Assembly: GCA_963772165.1 (NCBI GenBank)
Contig: CAVYWA010000010.1
Coordinates: forward strand, 124,001 to 188,000
Origin: JAGVPT01 sp963772165
GTDB taxonomy: Bacteria; Bacteroidota; Ignavibacteria; UBA10030; UBA8401
Direction of reading: 5' to 3'
DNA length: 64,000 nucleotides
The stretch's first letter is position 1; each line of letters opens with the position of its first letter. The position numbers and the translations under genes are program-made. The notes below the pieces were generated by a model. The model had not been told where the DNA came from. It searched no databases and saw nothing but the letters and a program-made list of their open reading frames with translations. Positions 41,566-49,424 of this stretch are shown piece after piece.

Positions 41566-43917
41566 TTAATTATACCCACTGTTTAAGCTTTGCTTCGTCA
41601 ACTTGATATCCTGCAGCTGCGGTGCCTTTACTTTCAACTCGAATCGGTAGCCTGCAAGTGCCCCGCTGGGCACCCAGCTGAAATCCATCGTCCAGCAATG
41701 AAGGTCCCGGTCGATGGTAATGCGTGGTGCGGCAACCTGGCGGTTGATAACGTCGTAACTTCCTGTCGCAGAAAATTTCCAATTCTCCGTCAAATTAAAC
41801 CCCAAGTTCGCGTTGAGGTTTACCGACCGTGTTTTCGCGTTCGGATTTTCCTCATTCTGCGCGAAACTAAAACTCAGACCAAGGTTCCAAGGAATACTGA
41901 AGTCTGGGGGTTCTTCATCATAAATTCCGCGGTAACCGTTTTGTCGAAACGCCGCGGACTGGTTCTCGACACTTGCAGTTGAATCAACGGGATGAGTATC
42001 GTATTCTCTTTTTTTCTTATCACCATGGAGCGAGGTCGATAGATTAATATTGAAATTTGTCAGTTCAGCGATGCCTTTGCCTTCATTGAACAGTAATTTG
42101 TTGACGCGCTCGTTGAGCTGGCGGTCGTAATCATAAAAACGGTAATTATTGCTGCCGCTGATATTGAGATACTGGCCGACTTCGGTGACATAGTTGAGCG
42201 CAAGGTCCGACAACTTGAATTGATCTGCGGCGAAGTTGTATGACATCGATGCCCCGAGGTTCATCAATTGGTATTTGGTCCCTTTATTGACTGAATCTTT
42301 ATCCTCCGTTTTCACTTCAAACAAATTTCCAACGTTGAAGCCGATCGCCTGCGATTGACCCGCAGGTGCACCGCCGTAGACTTCTCTTTGAAATCGATCA
42401 TACGAAACCTGCTTGCCGAGCGTATCCCGGTAGGTCCCGTAATATCCCCACCACGGTTTGGAAAAATCGGGCTGATAACTGTACGAAATGCTCGGCGTAA
42501 TCGTATGACGAAAACCGGCAATGCCGGGAATCGGCGGTTGGAACATTCCGTATAATTTTGTTGAAGCGGAAACACCCATATTAAAATACCGCACAGCTTC
42601 GAAACCATTGACATCCCTTAAAACCGGGCCGTCCGTAGTGCGGTCTACGCTGTCGGCAGTAACGCTTTTGTCGTACCATCGCTCGTTGTAATTGAAGAAC
42701 GGTGAAACGGTAAAATAACCGGCTTTGGGAGATGCGTTGAGAGTGAAACTGTGCGAAACTCCTTCCCGTTTATAGCGGGAGAAGCCGATCGGGATCGTGG
42801 TCCCGGCAGAGTCTATCACCGTTTTGTCGTCCCTGTTAATATATTGACCGCTATAGCCGAGGCCGATCAACTCGTACCACGCGTAGTCCGACCCCGCATT
42901 ATCCGAGAGCCCGCGCGATTTTATTTCGCTGCGGAAAGGGTAACTCTGCGAATGAGAAAAATTAATTGTTGGGATCGTCGAAGTAATGCTCCCCTGGATC
43001 AAATCTTGAGTCCGGGAAATATTGAGGCTCATACTGTTGTTCGTCCCCTCCCACGATTTATTTAGAGTCGCATTGGAGTAAATTTCCTGCTGCAGATAGT
43101 CGTCGTAGTTATTGCTCGTTTTGTAGGAGTTATTACTCGCAAACGTAAAGTTGACGTCGAGACGCGTTGTGGGGTCGAATGTCTGATTGTGCGTGAGATT
43201 CACGCGATAGTTTGATTGATCCGTTCGGTCGGGGTCAGTCGGTTCGCCGATCAGCAAACGGGAATATTCCCCGGTGAGCGCGCCGCTGAAATCATACCTC
43301 TTTGCGTAGCGAAAGTTCGACAGCGCTTGCCATCCTCCCTCAGGGTACCAATCGCCGGCAACGGCCAAATCGGTGTAGTCGCTGATCGCATCGTAGTAGC
43401 CAAGATGGCTGATGTACTTTCCGCGCGTGGCATCCTCGCCGTATGCGGGAGCAATGATGCCCGAACGCCGCCCCCCCTGGCTTGGAAAGACTCCGAACGG
43501 AAGAACGAAGACAGGAACGTCAGCAACATAAAGATAAATGGGTTCGGCAACAATCTTATCCTGGATTGTCACCCTCATCCGTGGGCTGAAAAAAAAGTAA
43601 TGCGGGTGGTCGAGGTCGCACGATGTGAAGATGCCGTTGGAGATAAACATCATATCCTTGTCGATCTTCTTGATCTGCTCCCCGTGATAGTAGCTCTGGT
43701 CCATCTCCGTTTCTCCGAGAGTGACAAGCCCCTTCTGTGACTTAAAGTTGTAGCCGATTTTCCACCCCTCGTATGTCTCGCTGCCGTCGATCATCACCGG
43801 TGTGCCGCGGTACAATTTTTTCAACGAATCGGTCTTGCCGATTTTTGATGAATCGAGCACGCCGTACGACTCCAGATTATTGTCATTCCAGTTGACGTCG
43901 ATGCGTTCCGACTTCAA
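41566..43917 (-). CDS. lptD: LptD-like LPS assembly outer-membrane protein, main part (separated by frameshift from its N-terminus)
   Basis: A 783-codon frame that matches the LptD/OstA family of Bacteroidota: the remaining OstA-type jelly roll (about 1-110, LKSERIDVNWND onward), the conserved region VFVLPFGVFPSQGGRRSGIIAP and a long C-terminal beta-barrel that ends in alternating strands. LptD inserts LPS into the outer leaflet. The frame has no credible start of its own: it begins at a TTG without RBS and without signal peptide, and the missing N-terminus lies in another frame just upstream (43883-44233). Either the assembly has a one-base error or the gene is disrupted. Confidence 0.85.
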   Translation of the reverse strand: MKSERIDVNWNDNNLESYGVLDSSKIGKTDSLKKLYRGTPVMIDGSETYEGWKIGYNFKSQKGLVTLGETEMDQSYYHGEQIKKIDKDMMFISNGIFTSCDLDHPHYFFFSPRMRVTIQDKIVAEPIYLYVADVPVFVLPFGVFPSQGGRRSGIIAPAYGEDATRGKYISHLGYYDAISDYTDLAVAGDWYPEGGWQALSNFRYAKRYDFSGALTGEYSRLLIGEPTDPDRTDQSNYRVNLTHNQTFDPTTRLDVNFTFASNNSYKTSNNYDDYLQQEIYSNATLNKSWEGTNNSMSLNISRTQDLIQGSITSTIPTINFSHSQSYPFRSEIKSRGLSDNAGSDYAWYELIGLGYSGQYINRDDKTVIDSAGTTIPIGFSRYKREGVSHSFTLNASPKAGYFTVSPFFNYNERWYDKSVTADSVDRTTDGPVLRDVNGFEAVRYFNMGVSASTKLYGMFQPPIPGIAGFRHTITPSISYSYQPDFSKPWWGYYGTYRDTLGKQVSYDRFQREVYGGAPAGQSQAIGFNVGNLFEVKTEDKDSVNKGTKYQLMNLGASMSYNFAADQFKLSDLALNYVTEVGQYLNISGSNNYRFYDYDRQLNERVNKLLFNEGKGIAELTNFNINLSTSLHGDKKKREYDTHPVDSTASVENQSAAFRQNGYRGIYDEEPPDFSIPWNLGLSFSFAQNEENPNAKTRSVNLNANLGFNLTENWKFSATGSYDVINRQVAAPRITIDRDLHCWTMDFSWVPSGALAGYRFELKVKAPQLQDIKLTKQSLNSGYN

Positions 43918-44233
43918 TCCAAGCGTACGGGTACTTCACGTCGCCCTTCCCGTACATCATCATCACTTTCTTGGGATAGGAATACACGATTGAATCGACG
44001 GCAGAATAGACCACACTCGTATCGATCCCCGACGATTTTTTCTTCGTGGTATCCTGTCGCGCGACGGAATCAGCCTTGGCGGTCACGAGCGTATCTGCGG
44101 ATTGGGCGTGGGAATAGTGCAGCATGAACAATTGCAGAAAAACAATCCCTGAAAAAACCCGGCGAGAGAAAAAGTATGAATGGTAAAATCGAAGGATGGG
44201 AATCGTATAAAAATTTTGATTTGTTTTTGCCAT
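43883..44233 (-). CDS. lptD: LptD N-terminal fragment with signal peptide (frameshifted)
   Basis: A 116-codon frame with a signal peptide ending in HYSHAQ (about residue 45), a short Ser/Lys linker and the start of the OstA domain (DSIVYSYPKKVMMMYGKGDVKY). After VKYPY the frame runs into unrelated residues and stops at 43883. The continuation LGLKSERIDVNW is found one base out of register. Removing one base near 43924 joins both frames into VKYPYLGLKSERIDVNW, the spacing expected for the family. A complete gene would span 44233-41566 with about 887 residues. Confidence 0.8.
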   Translation of the reverse strand: MAKTNQNFYTIPILRFYHSYFFSRRVFSGIVFLQLFMLHYSHAQSADTLVTAKADSVARQDTTKKKSSGIDTSVVYSAVDSIVYSYPKKVMMMYGKGDVKYPYAWIEVGTHRRQLE

Positions 44234-44259
44234 TACCGCACAATCGTGTAATCCCGTAA

Positions 44260-45213
44260 TTACAGCACGAGTCCCGCCGCACCGAGAATTCCCGCGGAGT
44301 TTCCGAGCTTTGCCGGAAGCACGGTGATGTCTTCACGCATCGGTTTCATGACATGCGACTGCACTGATTTTTTGATCGCCGTGAAGACAAAATCGCCAGC
44401 GGCGGAAATTCCCCCGCCAATAATGACCACCCGTAAATCAACGGTGTTCAGTACGGAGCCGAGTGCAACACCGAGAAGCGTGCCCGCCTCGGCGAAAATT
44501 TCACGCGCCAGTGTGTCGCCTTTGAGAGCCGCCTGCGAAATATATTTCGGTTCAATTTTCGAAACATCTCCGCCCACAAGTTTCAGGATCCCAGACCGGG
44601 GGTGATTTTTCAGCCGGTCAACCGTTCTCTGCGAAAGATAACGCTGGCCTACATAAGCTTCTACGCATCCCTGTGCGCCGCAGTTGCACTGCAAACCATT
44701 GTAATCAATGCAGACATGCCCGATTTCACCCGCCCCCCCGAACGGTCCCCGATAGATGCTTCCGTTGAGAATAATCCCGCCGCCGACTCCCGTTCCCCAA
44801 ATAACAAAAAGAAAATTTGGATGCCGTTTCCCGGCTCCGAATTTCGCCTCGGCAATGGCCGCCACGTTCGCATCATTCTCGACCTTGGTGTTGAGCCGGA
44901 AGATTTTCGTGACAGCGTTTCCTAACGCGACGTTGTGCCAATCGGCGAAATTAGGAGGGTCTTTGACGATTCCCCCCTCTTCATCTACAATCCCCGGAGA
45001 GCCGATGCCGATCCCTCGAAGAGTGTTTCCCTTCGCATAAGGAAGCACTTCTTCGATCGACTGACGTATTTGCGCAATGACGGCTTTCGGTCCTTGATCC
45101 CCCAGAGAAGGGAATTTCGACTGAGCAATAATTTTCCCGCCGGAATTTACAATTCCCGTTTTGATAGTAGTGCCGCCTAAGTCGACACCGATAGCGTAAT
45201 GTAACTGGGACAT
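44260..45213 (-). CDS. ROK-family sugar kinase (glucokinase-like)
   Basis: A 317-residue ROK kinase with the ATP loop IGVDLGGTTIKTGIV, the catalytic segment ENDANVAAIAEAKFGAG, GTGVGGGIILNG and the ROK zinc motif HVCIDYNGLQCNCGAQGCVEAY (CNCGxxGC). Family members phosphorylate glucose, fructose or N-acetyl-hexosamines. Glucokinase is the likeliest role. Its ATG follows immediately after a perfect heptamer tandem repeat, so there is no ordinary RBS, which is unusual. It lies in the rarA-ROK-lptD run. Confidence 0.9.
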   Translation of the reverse strand: MSQLHYAIGVDLGGTTIKTGIVNSGGKIIAQSKFPSLGDQGPKAVIAQIRQSIEEVLPYAKGNTLRGIGIGSPGIVDEEGGIVKDPPNFADWHNVALGNAVTKIFRLNTKVENDANVAAIAEAKFGAGKRHPNFLFVIWGTGVGGGIILNGSIYRGPFGGAGEIGHVCIDYNGLQCNCGAQGCVEAYVGQRYLSQRTVDRLKNHPRSGILKLVGGDVSKIEPKYISQAALKGDTLAREIFAEAGTLLGVALGSVLNTVDLRVVIIGGGISAAGDFVFTAIKKSVQSHVMKPMREDITVLPAKLGNSAGILGAAGLVL

Positions 45214-45270
45214 GTTCTTAGTTCTTAGTTCTTAGTTCTTAGTTCTTAGTTCTTAGTTCTTAGTTCTGCC
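45214..45270. repeat. Perfect heptamer tandem repeat at ROK kinase start
   Basis: GTTCTTA is repeated seven times without a mismatch at 45214-45262, and the register continues as GTTCT then GCC (unit TTCTGCC at 45264-45270). On the ROK coding strand the unit reads TAAGAAC, and the last copy touches the ATG. The array occupies the place where an RBS and leader should be. Copy-number change by slippage would move the start by 7 nt per unit. Confidence 0.9.
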
Positions 45271-45274
45271 CCTC

Positions 45275-45309
45275 TACTGTTTACTGTTTACTGTATACTG
45301 GTTACTGAT
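45275..45309. repeat. Second heptamer array, degenerate, ending at the rarA stop
   Basis: Five 7-nt units: TACTGTT, TACTGTT, TACTGTA, TACTGGT, TACTGAT. The first four bases TACT and the following G are constant. The last unit ends on the first base of the rarA stop codon position (45309). Together with the GTTCTTA array, it accounts for nearly the whole rarA-ROK gap. Confidence 0.8.
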
Positions 45310-46634
45310 CACTTTCCCCTCTTCTTCTTCCACCACATTTCTAATCGTTCTTTCACGGATTTTTCCTTCCCGTTTTCCGTCGGGCGGTAATACAATTTAT
45401 CTTGAAGGTTATCGGGAAGATATTGTTGTTCGACAAAATGGTTTTCGAAACTATGGCCGTACTTGTATTCACTGCCGTAACCGAGATCCTTCATCAGGTT
45501 TGTCGGCGCATTGCGGAGATGGAGCGGCACGGGAAGATTCGGCAGCGCCTTGACGTCCGCCAGCGCTTCTTCAATTGCAAGATACGATGCATTGCTTTTC
45601 GGCGCCGATGCAAGATATGCCGCTGCTTGAGACAAGATGATCCGCGCTTCCGGCATCCCGACGTAATCCACAGCCGTAAAACAATTCGTTGCAATCACCG
45701 AAGCAAACGGGTCCGCGTTGCCGATGTCTTCAGAAGCCAGGACGATCATCCGCCGGGCAATAAATTTCGGGTCCTCACCGCCGTCGAGCATCCGCGCCAT
45801 CCAGTAAATTGCGGCATCGGGGTCGCATCCCCTCATGCTCTTGATAAAAGCTGAAATCGTGTCGTAATGCTGTTCCCCTTTCTTATCGTAGATTGTATAT
45901 TTTCGTTGAAAGGCGTCTTCGAGGGCGTGTTTCGAAATCCTTCTCACGCCTTTGGCATCGGGCTTCACAAAATAGAACGCACTCTCGAGCCCGTTCAGCA
46001 TCATCCGAGCGTCCCCGCCGGAAAGTAAAAAGAGAAACTCTTTGTCCGCAATCTCCACCTTTTCTTTTGTGATGATAGAATCCGACATCAACGCATGGTC
46101 AAGGATTTTTTCAAGTTCGGGCTGTCCTAACGACTCAAGCACGTACACCCGTGCCCGCGAGAGCAACGGCGAAATGACTTCGAACGACGGATTTTCCGTC
46201 GTCGCACCGATGAGAATAATAACCCCGTCTTCAACCGAATGCAGCAGCGCATCCTGCTGGGCTTTATTGAAGCGATGGATCTCGTCGATGAACAACACCG
46301 TCTTCTTCCGAAGCTGCTTCTGGAATTTCTCAGCCTTTGCAATGACGTCGCGGACATCTTTCACCCCGGACGCTACGGCGTTCAAGGAAAAGAATTCCGC
46401 GTTCGTGTGATTCGCGACGATGCGCGCGAGCGTGGTTTTCCCTGTCCCCGGCGGGCCCCACAGGATAATTGAACGAAGCTCGTCGTTCTCGATCATCAAC
46501 CGAAGGGGCTTTCCTTCACCCAACAGATGCGCCTGGCCGACAAACTCGCCAAGCGTCTTCGGGCGAACGCGTTCTGCAAGAGGTGCGTTGGCGCCCGGCT
46601 TCGATTCCGGTTTTGTGTATTCGAACAGTTCCAT
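45309..46634 (-). CDS. rarA: Replication-associated recombination protein A (AAA+ ATPase)
   Basis: A 441-residue AAA+ protein of the RarA/MgsA/WRNIP1 family that acts at stalled replication forks. It has LAERVRPKTLGEFVGQAHLL, Walker A WGPPGTGKTTLARIVA, Walker B VLFIDEIHRFNKAQQDALL, the sensor stretch LIGATTENPSFEV and the C-terminal tetramerisation region (DPDAAIYWMARMLDGGEDP, RRMIVLASEDIGNADP). Length and order are standard. It is followed after a gap made of heptamer repeats by the ROK kinase gene. Confidence 0.94.
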   Translation of the reverse strand: MELFEYTKPESKPGANAPLAERVRPKTLGEFVGQAHLLGEGKPLRLMIENDELRSIILWGPPGTGKTTLARIVANHTNAEFFSLNAVASGVKDVRDVIAKAEKFQKQLRKKTVLFIDEIHRFNKAQQDALLHSVEDGVIILIGATTENPSFEVISPLLSRARVYVLESLGQPELEKILDHALMSDSIITKEKVEIADKEFLFLLSGGDARMMLNGLESAFYFVKPDAKGVRRISKHALEDAFQRKYTIYDKKGEQHYDTISAFIKSMRGCDPDAAIYWMARMLDGGEDPKFIARRMIVLASEDIGNADPFASVIATNCFTAVDYVGMPEARIILSQAAAYLASAPKSNASYLAIEEALADVKALPNLPVPLHLRNAPTNLMKDLGYGSEYKYGHSFENHFVEQQYLPDNLQDKLYYRPTENGKEKSVKERLEMWWKKKRGK

Positions 46635-46683
46635 ACAACTTCAAAAATCTTGCCTGCTGATAATGCGGGGCAATTCCACACCG

Positions 46684-47028
46684 TTATTTTTTAGGCGCCA
46701 CGCGGTAGACCTTCTCTCCTTCGCGCACCATACCATATTTTTCACGGGCAACTTTCTCTACTGCTTTTTTATCTCCGTCGAGCGCCTTTGATTGGTCCTG
46801 GAGCTGCTTTTGCTCCTCTTCCGCCTGTTGAATTTTCTGGAGCATCTCTTTCTTTTGTCTTTCAAGTCTAACGCGCTGGACAACACCCTGATTATTAAAG
46901 AGGACGTACAGCAGAATGACAAACGCAGCAGCGAGCAATGCGCTCAGTCTTTTATTCGACCAAAGCCTCGAAAACAGGGAACGTACGTCGGCCTTCTTTT
47001 TTATTCTTCGTAAGAAATCGGCGCTCAT
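46684..47028 (-). CDS. Septum formation initiator (DivIC/FtsB-like)
   Basis: A protein of about 114 residues with one transmembrane helix (LSALLAAAFVILLYVLF) and a periplasmic coiled coil (about 50-95, RLERQKKEMLQKIQQAEEEQ). The family end VEKVAREKYGMVREGEKVYRV follows. FtsB/DivIC proteins link FtsL and FtsQ in the divisome. I chose the ATG at 47028, but an in-frame TTG at 47046 exists and neither has a clear RBS. It precedes rarA on the same strand with a 49-nt gap. Confidence 0.85.
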   Translation of the reverse strand: MSADFLRRIKKKADVRSLFSRLWSNKRLSALLAAAFVILLYVLFNNQGVVQRVRLERQKKEMLQKIQQAEEEQKQLQDQSKALDGDKKAVEKVAREKYGMVREGEKVYRVAPKK

Positions 47029-47094
47029 TGAGAAGAAATGTAGCAAGAATTGGCGTAAGTTGAAAGCATGAAATATGGCGGCAGCGTGATCGTT

Positions 47095-47197
47095 CGACCT
47101 TCGGTCGCAAACCTTCCGAAGGTTTTCTCAGGATATCGATTCAAGGTTGGGATAATCACAATATCCGATAGAAGACCCTTCGGACGGTTGTCAACCG
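47095..47197. other. Three small palindromes in a divergent spacer
   Basis: CGACC-TTC-GGTCG at 47095-47107, AACCTT-CCG-AAGGTT at 47110-47124 followed by TTTT, and CGGTTG-T-CAACCG at 47185-47197. They lie between the divergent divIC and RNA methyltransferase genes and could be operators, small hairpins or a decayed repeat. No stronger assignment is possible. Confidence 0.4.
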
Positions 47198-47248
47198 ATG
47201 CCGATAAGCCTGATTGATTCTGCTGCCGTTATTCCATACTTTCTTGGT

Positions 47249-48514
47249 ATGATAACTGAAACCACTCAGGATCCTCTACCCCCTTTCGAGAAGATCCTTT
47301 CACAAGCTCTTTCTCCGTTGCCACAGCGGCAGTTAAAGCACGGAGAATGCCAGGACCTTTCGGGAAAAAGGTGTATCCTTTGCGCGGCTCACAAAATCGA
47401 TTATGACATCGATTTTAAAATAAAGAACGATGCGGTACAAGCGTTCTGGAAAATGCGGGGATTCGACAGCATCCTCGCCCCCTTGATTGCATCCCCGCTT
47501 GGGAGAAATTATCGGGTTGTGACAAAGCGGAAGGCCTTCTTTTCCAACGGGAATTTGCAGCTTGGGTTGATAGGGACAGATGAGGAATCAGCGGGAATGA
47601 ATCCGGTCCAGGTGGAACAATGCATGATTGAGCCGGAGAAACATTCGGAGATCTACCATTGCGTTCAGACGTACATGAATAGAAGAGAATCCAAAGAAGC
47701 CGCTGAAACGGTGAATTATATTATCATCAAAGGAAATTACAGCGAGTTCACGGTCATCATCAATCTGGCGGCGTTCGATTCCAGCATGCGCCAATTCGTC
47801 AATCGTCTCTCGAAACACTTGACTGCCGCCGTGAAAGAAGTCATTGGTGTGTTTGTGATTGTCGATGAGAAACGGTCGCGGTATTATATGCCCCAGCACC
47901 AGAAGAATCAAAAATCTCCTTTGCAAAAAATCTTTGGTAAAACTGAAATATTCCAAAAGACCGGCACGAAAAAATTTCTCTTTTCTCCTCTTTCGTTTTC
48001 GCAGACGAATCTTTCCATCGTCGAAGAGTTCGTAAAAACGATCAAAGAGCTTTTGGCTCTCAACGTGCGGGATCGTCTTCTCGACCTTTATTGCGGCTAC
48101 GGCCTTTTTTCCCTGAGCCTTTCGGATTACGTTAAGAGTGCAACCGGCATTGAAATCTCGGGGGATTCGGTCCGTGATGCAAAGAAGAATGCGGAGCGAT
48201 TAAAAATCACAAACTGCAGGTATATCGAAAGCGACATCGACGAGGAGAACCTCGAACGCATCTTTTCGCCAAAAAAAACGATCGGCAAGGTTATTCTCGA
48301 CCCACCCCGCAACGGAACCAAACCGGGGGTCATAGAAATCATCGCGGCAAAGAAAGTAGAGCGCGTGCTTCACATCTTTTGTAACATCGATCTTATGCCG
48401 GCAGAATTGGAACGGTGGAAGAATGCCGGGTACAAAATTGTCAGTGCCGTGCCGTTCGATATGTTTCCTGGGACGAGTGAAGTAGAGATCATGGTAAGCT
48501 TGGAGAAAAACTGA
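47249..48514 (+). CDS. Fe-S-containing class I SAM-dependent RNA methyltransferase (RlmD/TrmA family)
   Basis: About 421 residues from the ATG at 47249; an upstream ATG at 47198 is also possible. The N-terminal part carries Cys residues in HGECQDLSGKRCILCAAH and QVEQCMIEPE, equivalent to the four 4Fe-4S ligands of RlmD. The SAM domain has LLDLYCGYGLFSLSLSD (motif I) and the catalytic region KVILDPPRNGTKPG followed by the nucleophilic Cys in HIFCNIDL. These enzymes make 5-methyluridine in rRNA or tRNA. The N-terminus appears to lack the TRAM domain usual in RlmD, as in some shorter homologues. Confidence 0.85.
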   Translation: MITETTQDPLPPFEKILSQALSPLPQRQLKHGECQDLSGKRCILCAAHKIDYDIDFKIKNDAVQAFWKMRGFDSILAPLIASPLGRNYRVVTKRKAFFSNGNLQLGLIGTDEESAGMNPVQVEQCMIEPEKHSEIYHCVQTYMNRRESKEAAETVNYIIIKGNYSEFTVIINLAAFDSSMRQFVNRLSKHLTAAVKEVIGVFVIVDEKRSRYYMPQHQKNQKSPLQKIFGKTEIFQKTGTKKFLFSPLSFSQTNLSIVEEFVKTIKELLALNVRDRLLDLYCGYGLFSLSLSDYVKSATGIEISGDSVRDAKKNAERLKITNCRYIESDIDEENLERIFSPKKTIGKVILDPPRNGTKPGVIEIIAAKKVERVLHIFCNIDLMPAELERWKNAGYKIVSAVPFDMFPGTSEVEIMVSLEKN

Positions 48515-48547
48515 GGAATGAACGCCGGCGGCGTTAGCGGGATTCGT

Positions 48548-49393
48548 TTACTTCCTTATCGACCATGGTTTCACAACATCAACCACGGTTTTCCACTCAT
48601 TTTCTTTTTGCCAAATACGAACGTAGCTGCTTGTATCTGAGGCGGCATCAACGGCAATGCCGTACGTAAAACCGAGGTCGGCGGCAGATGCAATTTCCCC
48701 GGCGTAGAATTTGAACCGCTCCTGTTTTTCATTTTTGACAAATTCGACTCCGTTATTTTTCCCTCGCACCGGAAATGATCCCTTCCGATAGACCCGCACA
48801 TCGGCAGAAGCAAATTTCTGCAATGCTGCACCAGCCCCTCGTGTTTGTACCAAATCGGAGAAGGCACTGTCTGCGGCCATCATTTCCAAACGCTCCGCGT
48901 CAACTGAAATATGTTTCTTCATTTCGTGAGCCGGGAGTTCTTCGAGCGAAAAGTTTTCCTCTTTCTTTTCAACTTTCGGATAATTGCTCCCGATATCCAG
49001 AACAACTTTCCACTCCCCGGCAGCATTTTTCTTCCAGACAGAAATAAAATGTCCGTAAGACACTGATGAATCATGAACTCCGCCGGCTCGATATTCCGAC
49101 GGACCGGTCGTAAACCCGAAATCGCCTGACGTGGAAATTTCAACAAACGTAGGTAACCAGACAAGCGATGCTGGCGATTCCGATTCTGCCGCCATTGCTT
49201 GTTTGCCGTTGACCGGTTGAGGATAAAACGCAATAGTATTGTCGTCGAAATAGGCGAGAAACGCGGCTTTGATTCCTCTTGTTTCCGCCGCTTGAGAGAA
49301 CTCGCGTTCCTTTTGTGCAAGTCGAATTGCAGCAGAATCAGACTGGGCAAAAACGGAAGAAATGCAGAGACAAAATAGGAAAATTTTTTTCAC
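48548..49393 (-). CDS. Exported protein with two SnoaL-like/DUF4440 domains
   Basis: A 281-residue protein with a short signal peptide (KKIFLFCLCISSVFAQ). Two NTF2/SnoaL-like folds follow, at about 25-145 (FLAYFDDNTIAFYPQPVNG ... TGPSEYRAGGVHDSSVSYGHFISVWKK) and about 165-280 (RGAGAALQKFASADVRVYRKG ... FTYGIAVDAASDTSSYVRIWQKE). The repeated Y-x-H/R-I-x-V-W-x-K end suggests an internal duplication. The fold is used by many small-ligand enzymes, and the function here is unknown. It converges on the methyltransferase gene. Confidence 0.75.
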   Translation of the reverse strand: MKKIFLFCLCISSVFAQSDSAAIRLAQKEREFSQAAETRGIKAAFLAYFDDNTIAFYPQPVNGKQAMAAESESPASLVWLPTFVEISTSGDFGFTTGPSEYRAGGVHDSSVSYGHFISVWKKNAAGEWKVVLDIGSNYPKVEKKEENFSLEELPAHEMKKHISVDAERLEMMAADSAFSDLVQTRGAGAALQKFASADVRVYRKGSFPVRGKNNGVEFVKNEKQERFKFYAGEIASAADLGFTYGIAVDAASDTSSYVRIWQKENEWKTVVDVVKPWSIRK

Positions 49394-49424
49394 ATTCTTT
49401 CTACAGGGCGAATGTCCTGCCCAT

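Noticed and set aside
45214..45309. CRISPR-like repetition
   Set aside because: The unit is 7 nt with no spacers; a tandem array, not CRISPR.
48521..48535. AACGCC-GGC-GGCGTT hairpin as a bidirectional terminator between the converging methyltransferase and SnoaL-like genes
   Set aside because: The stem is only 6 bp and neither side has a U-tract.
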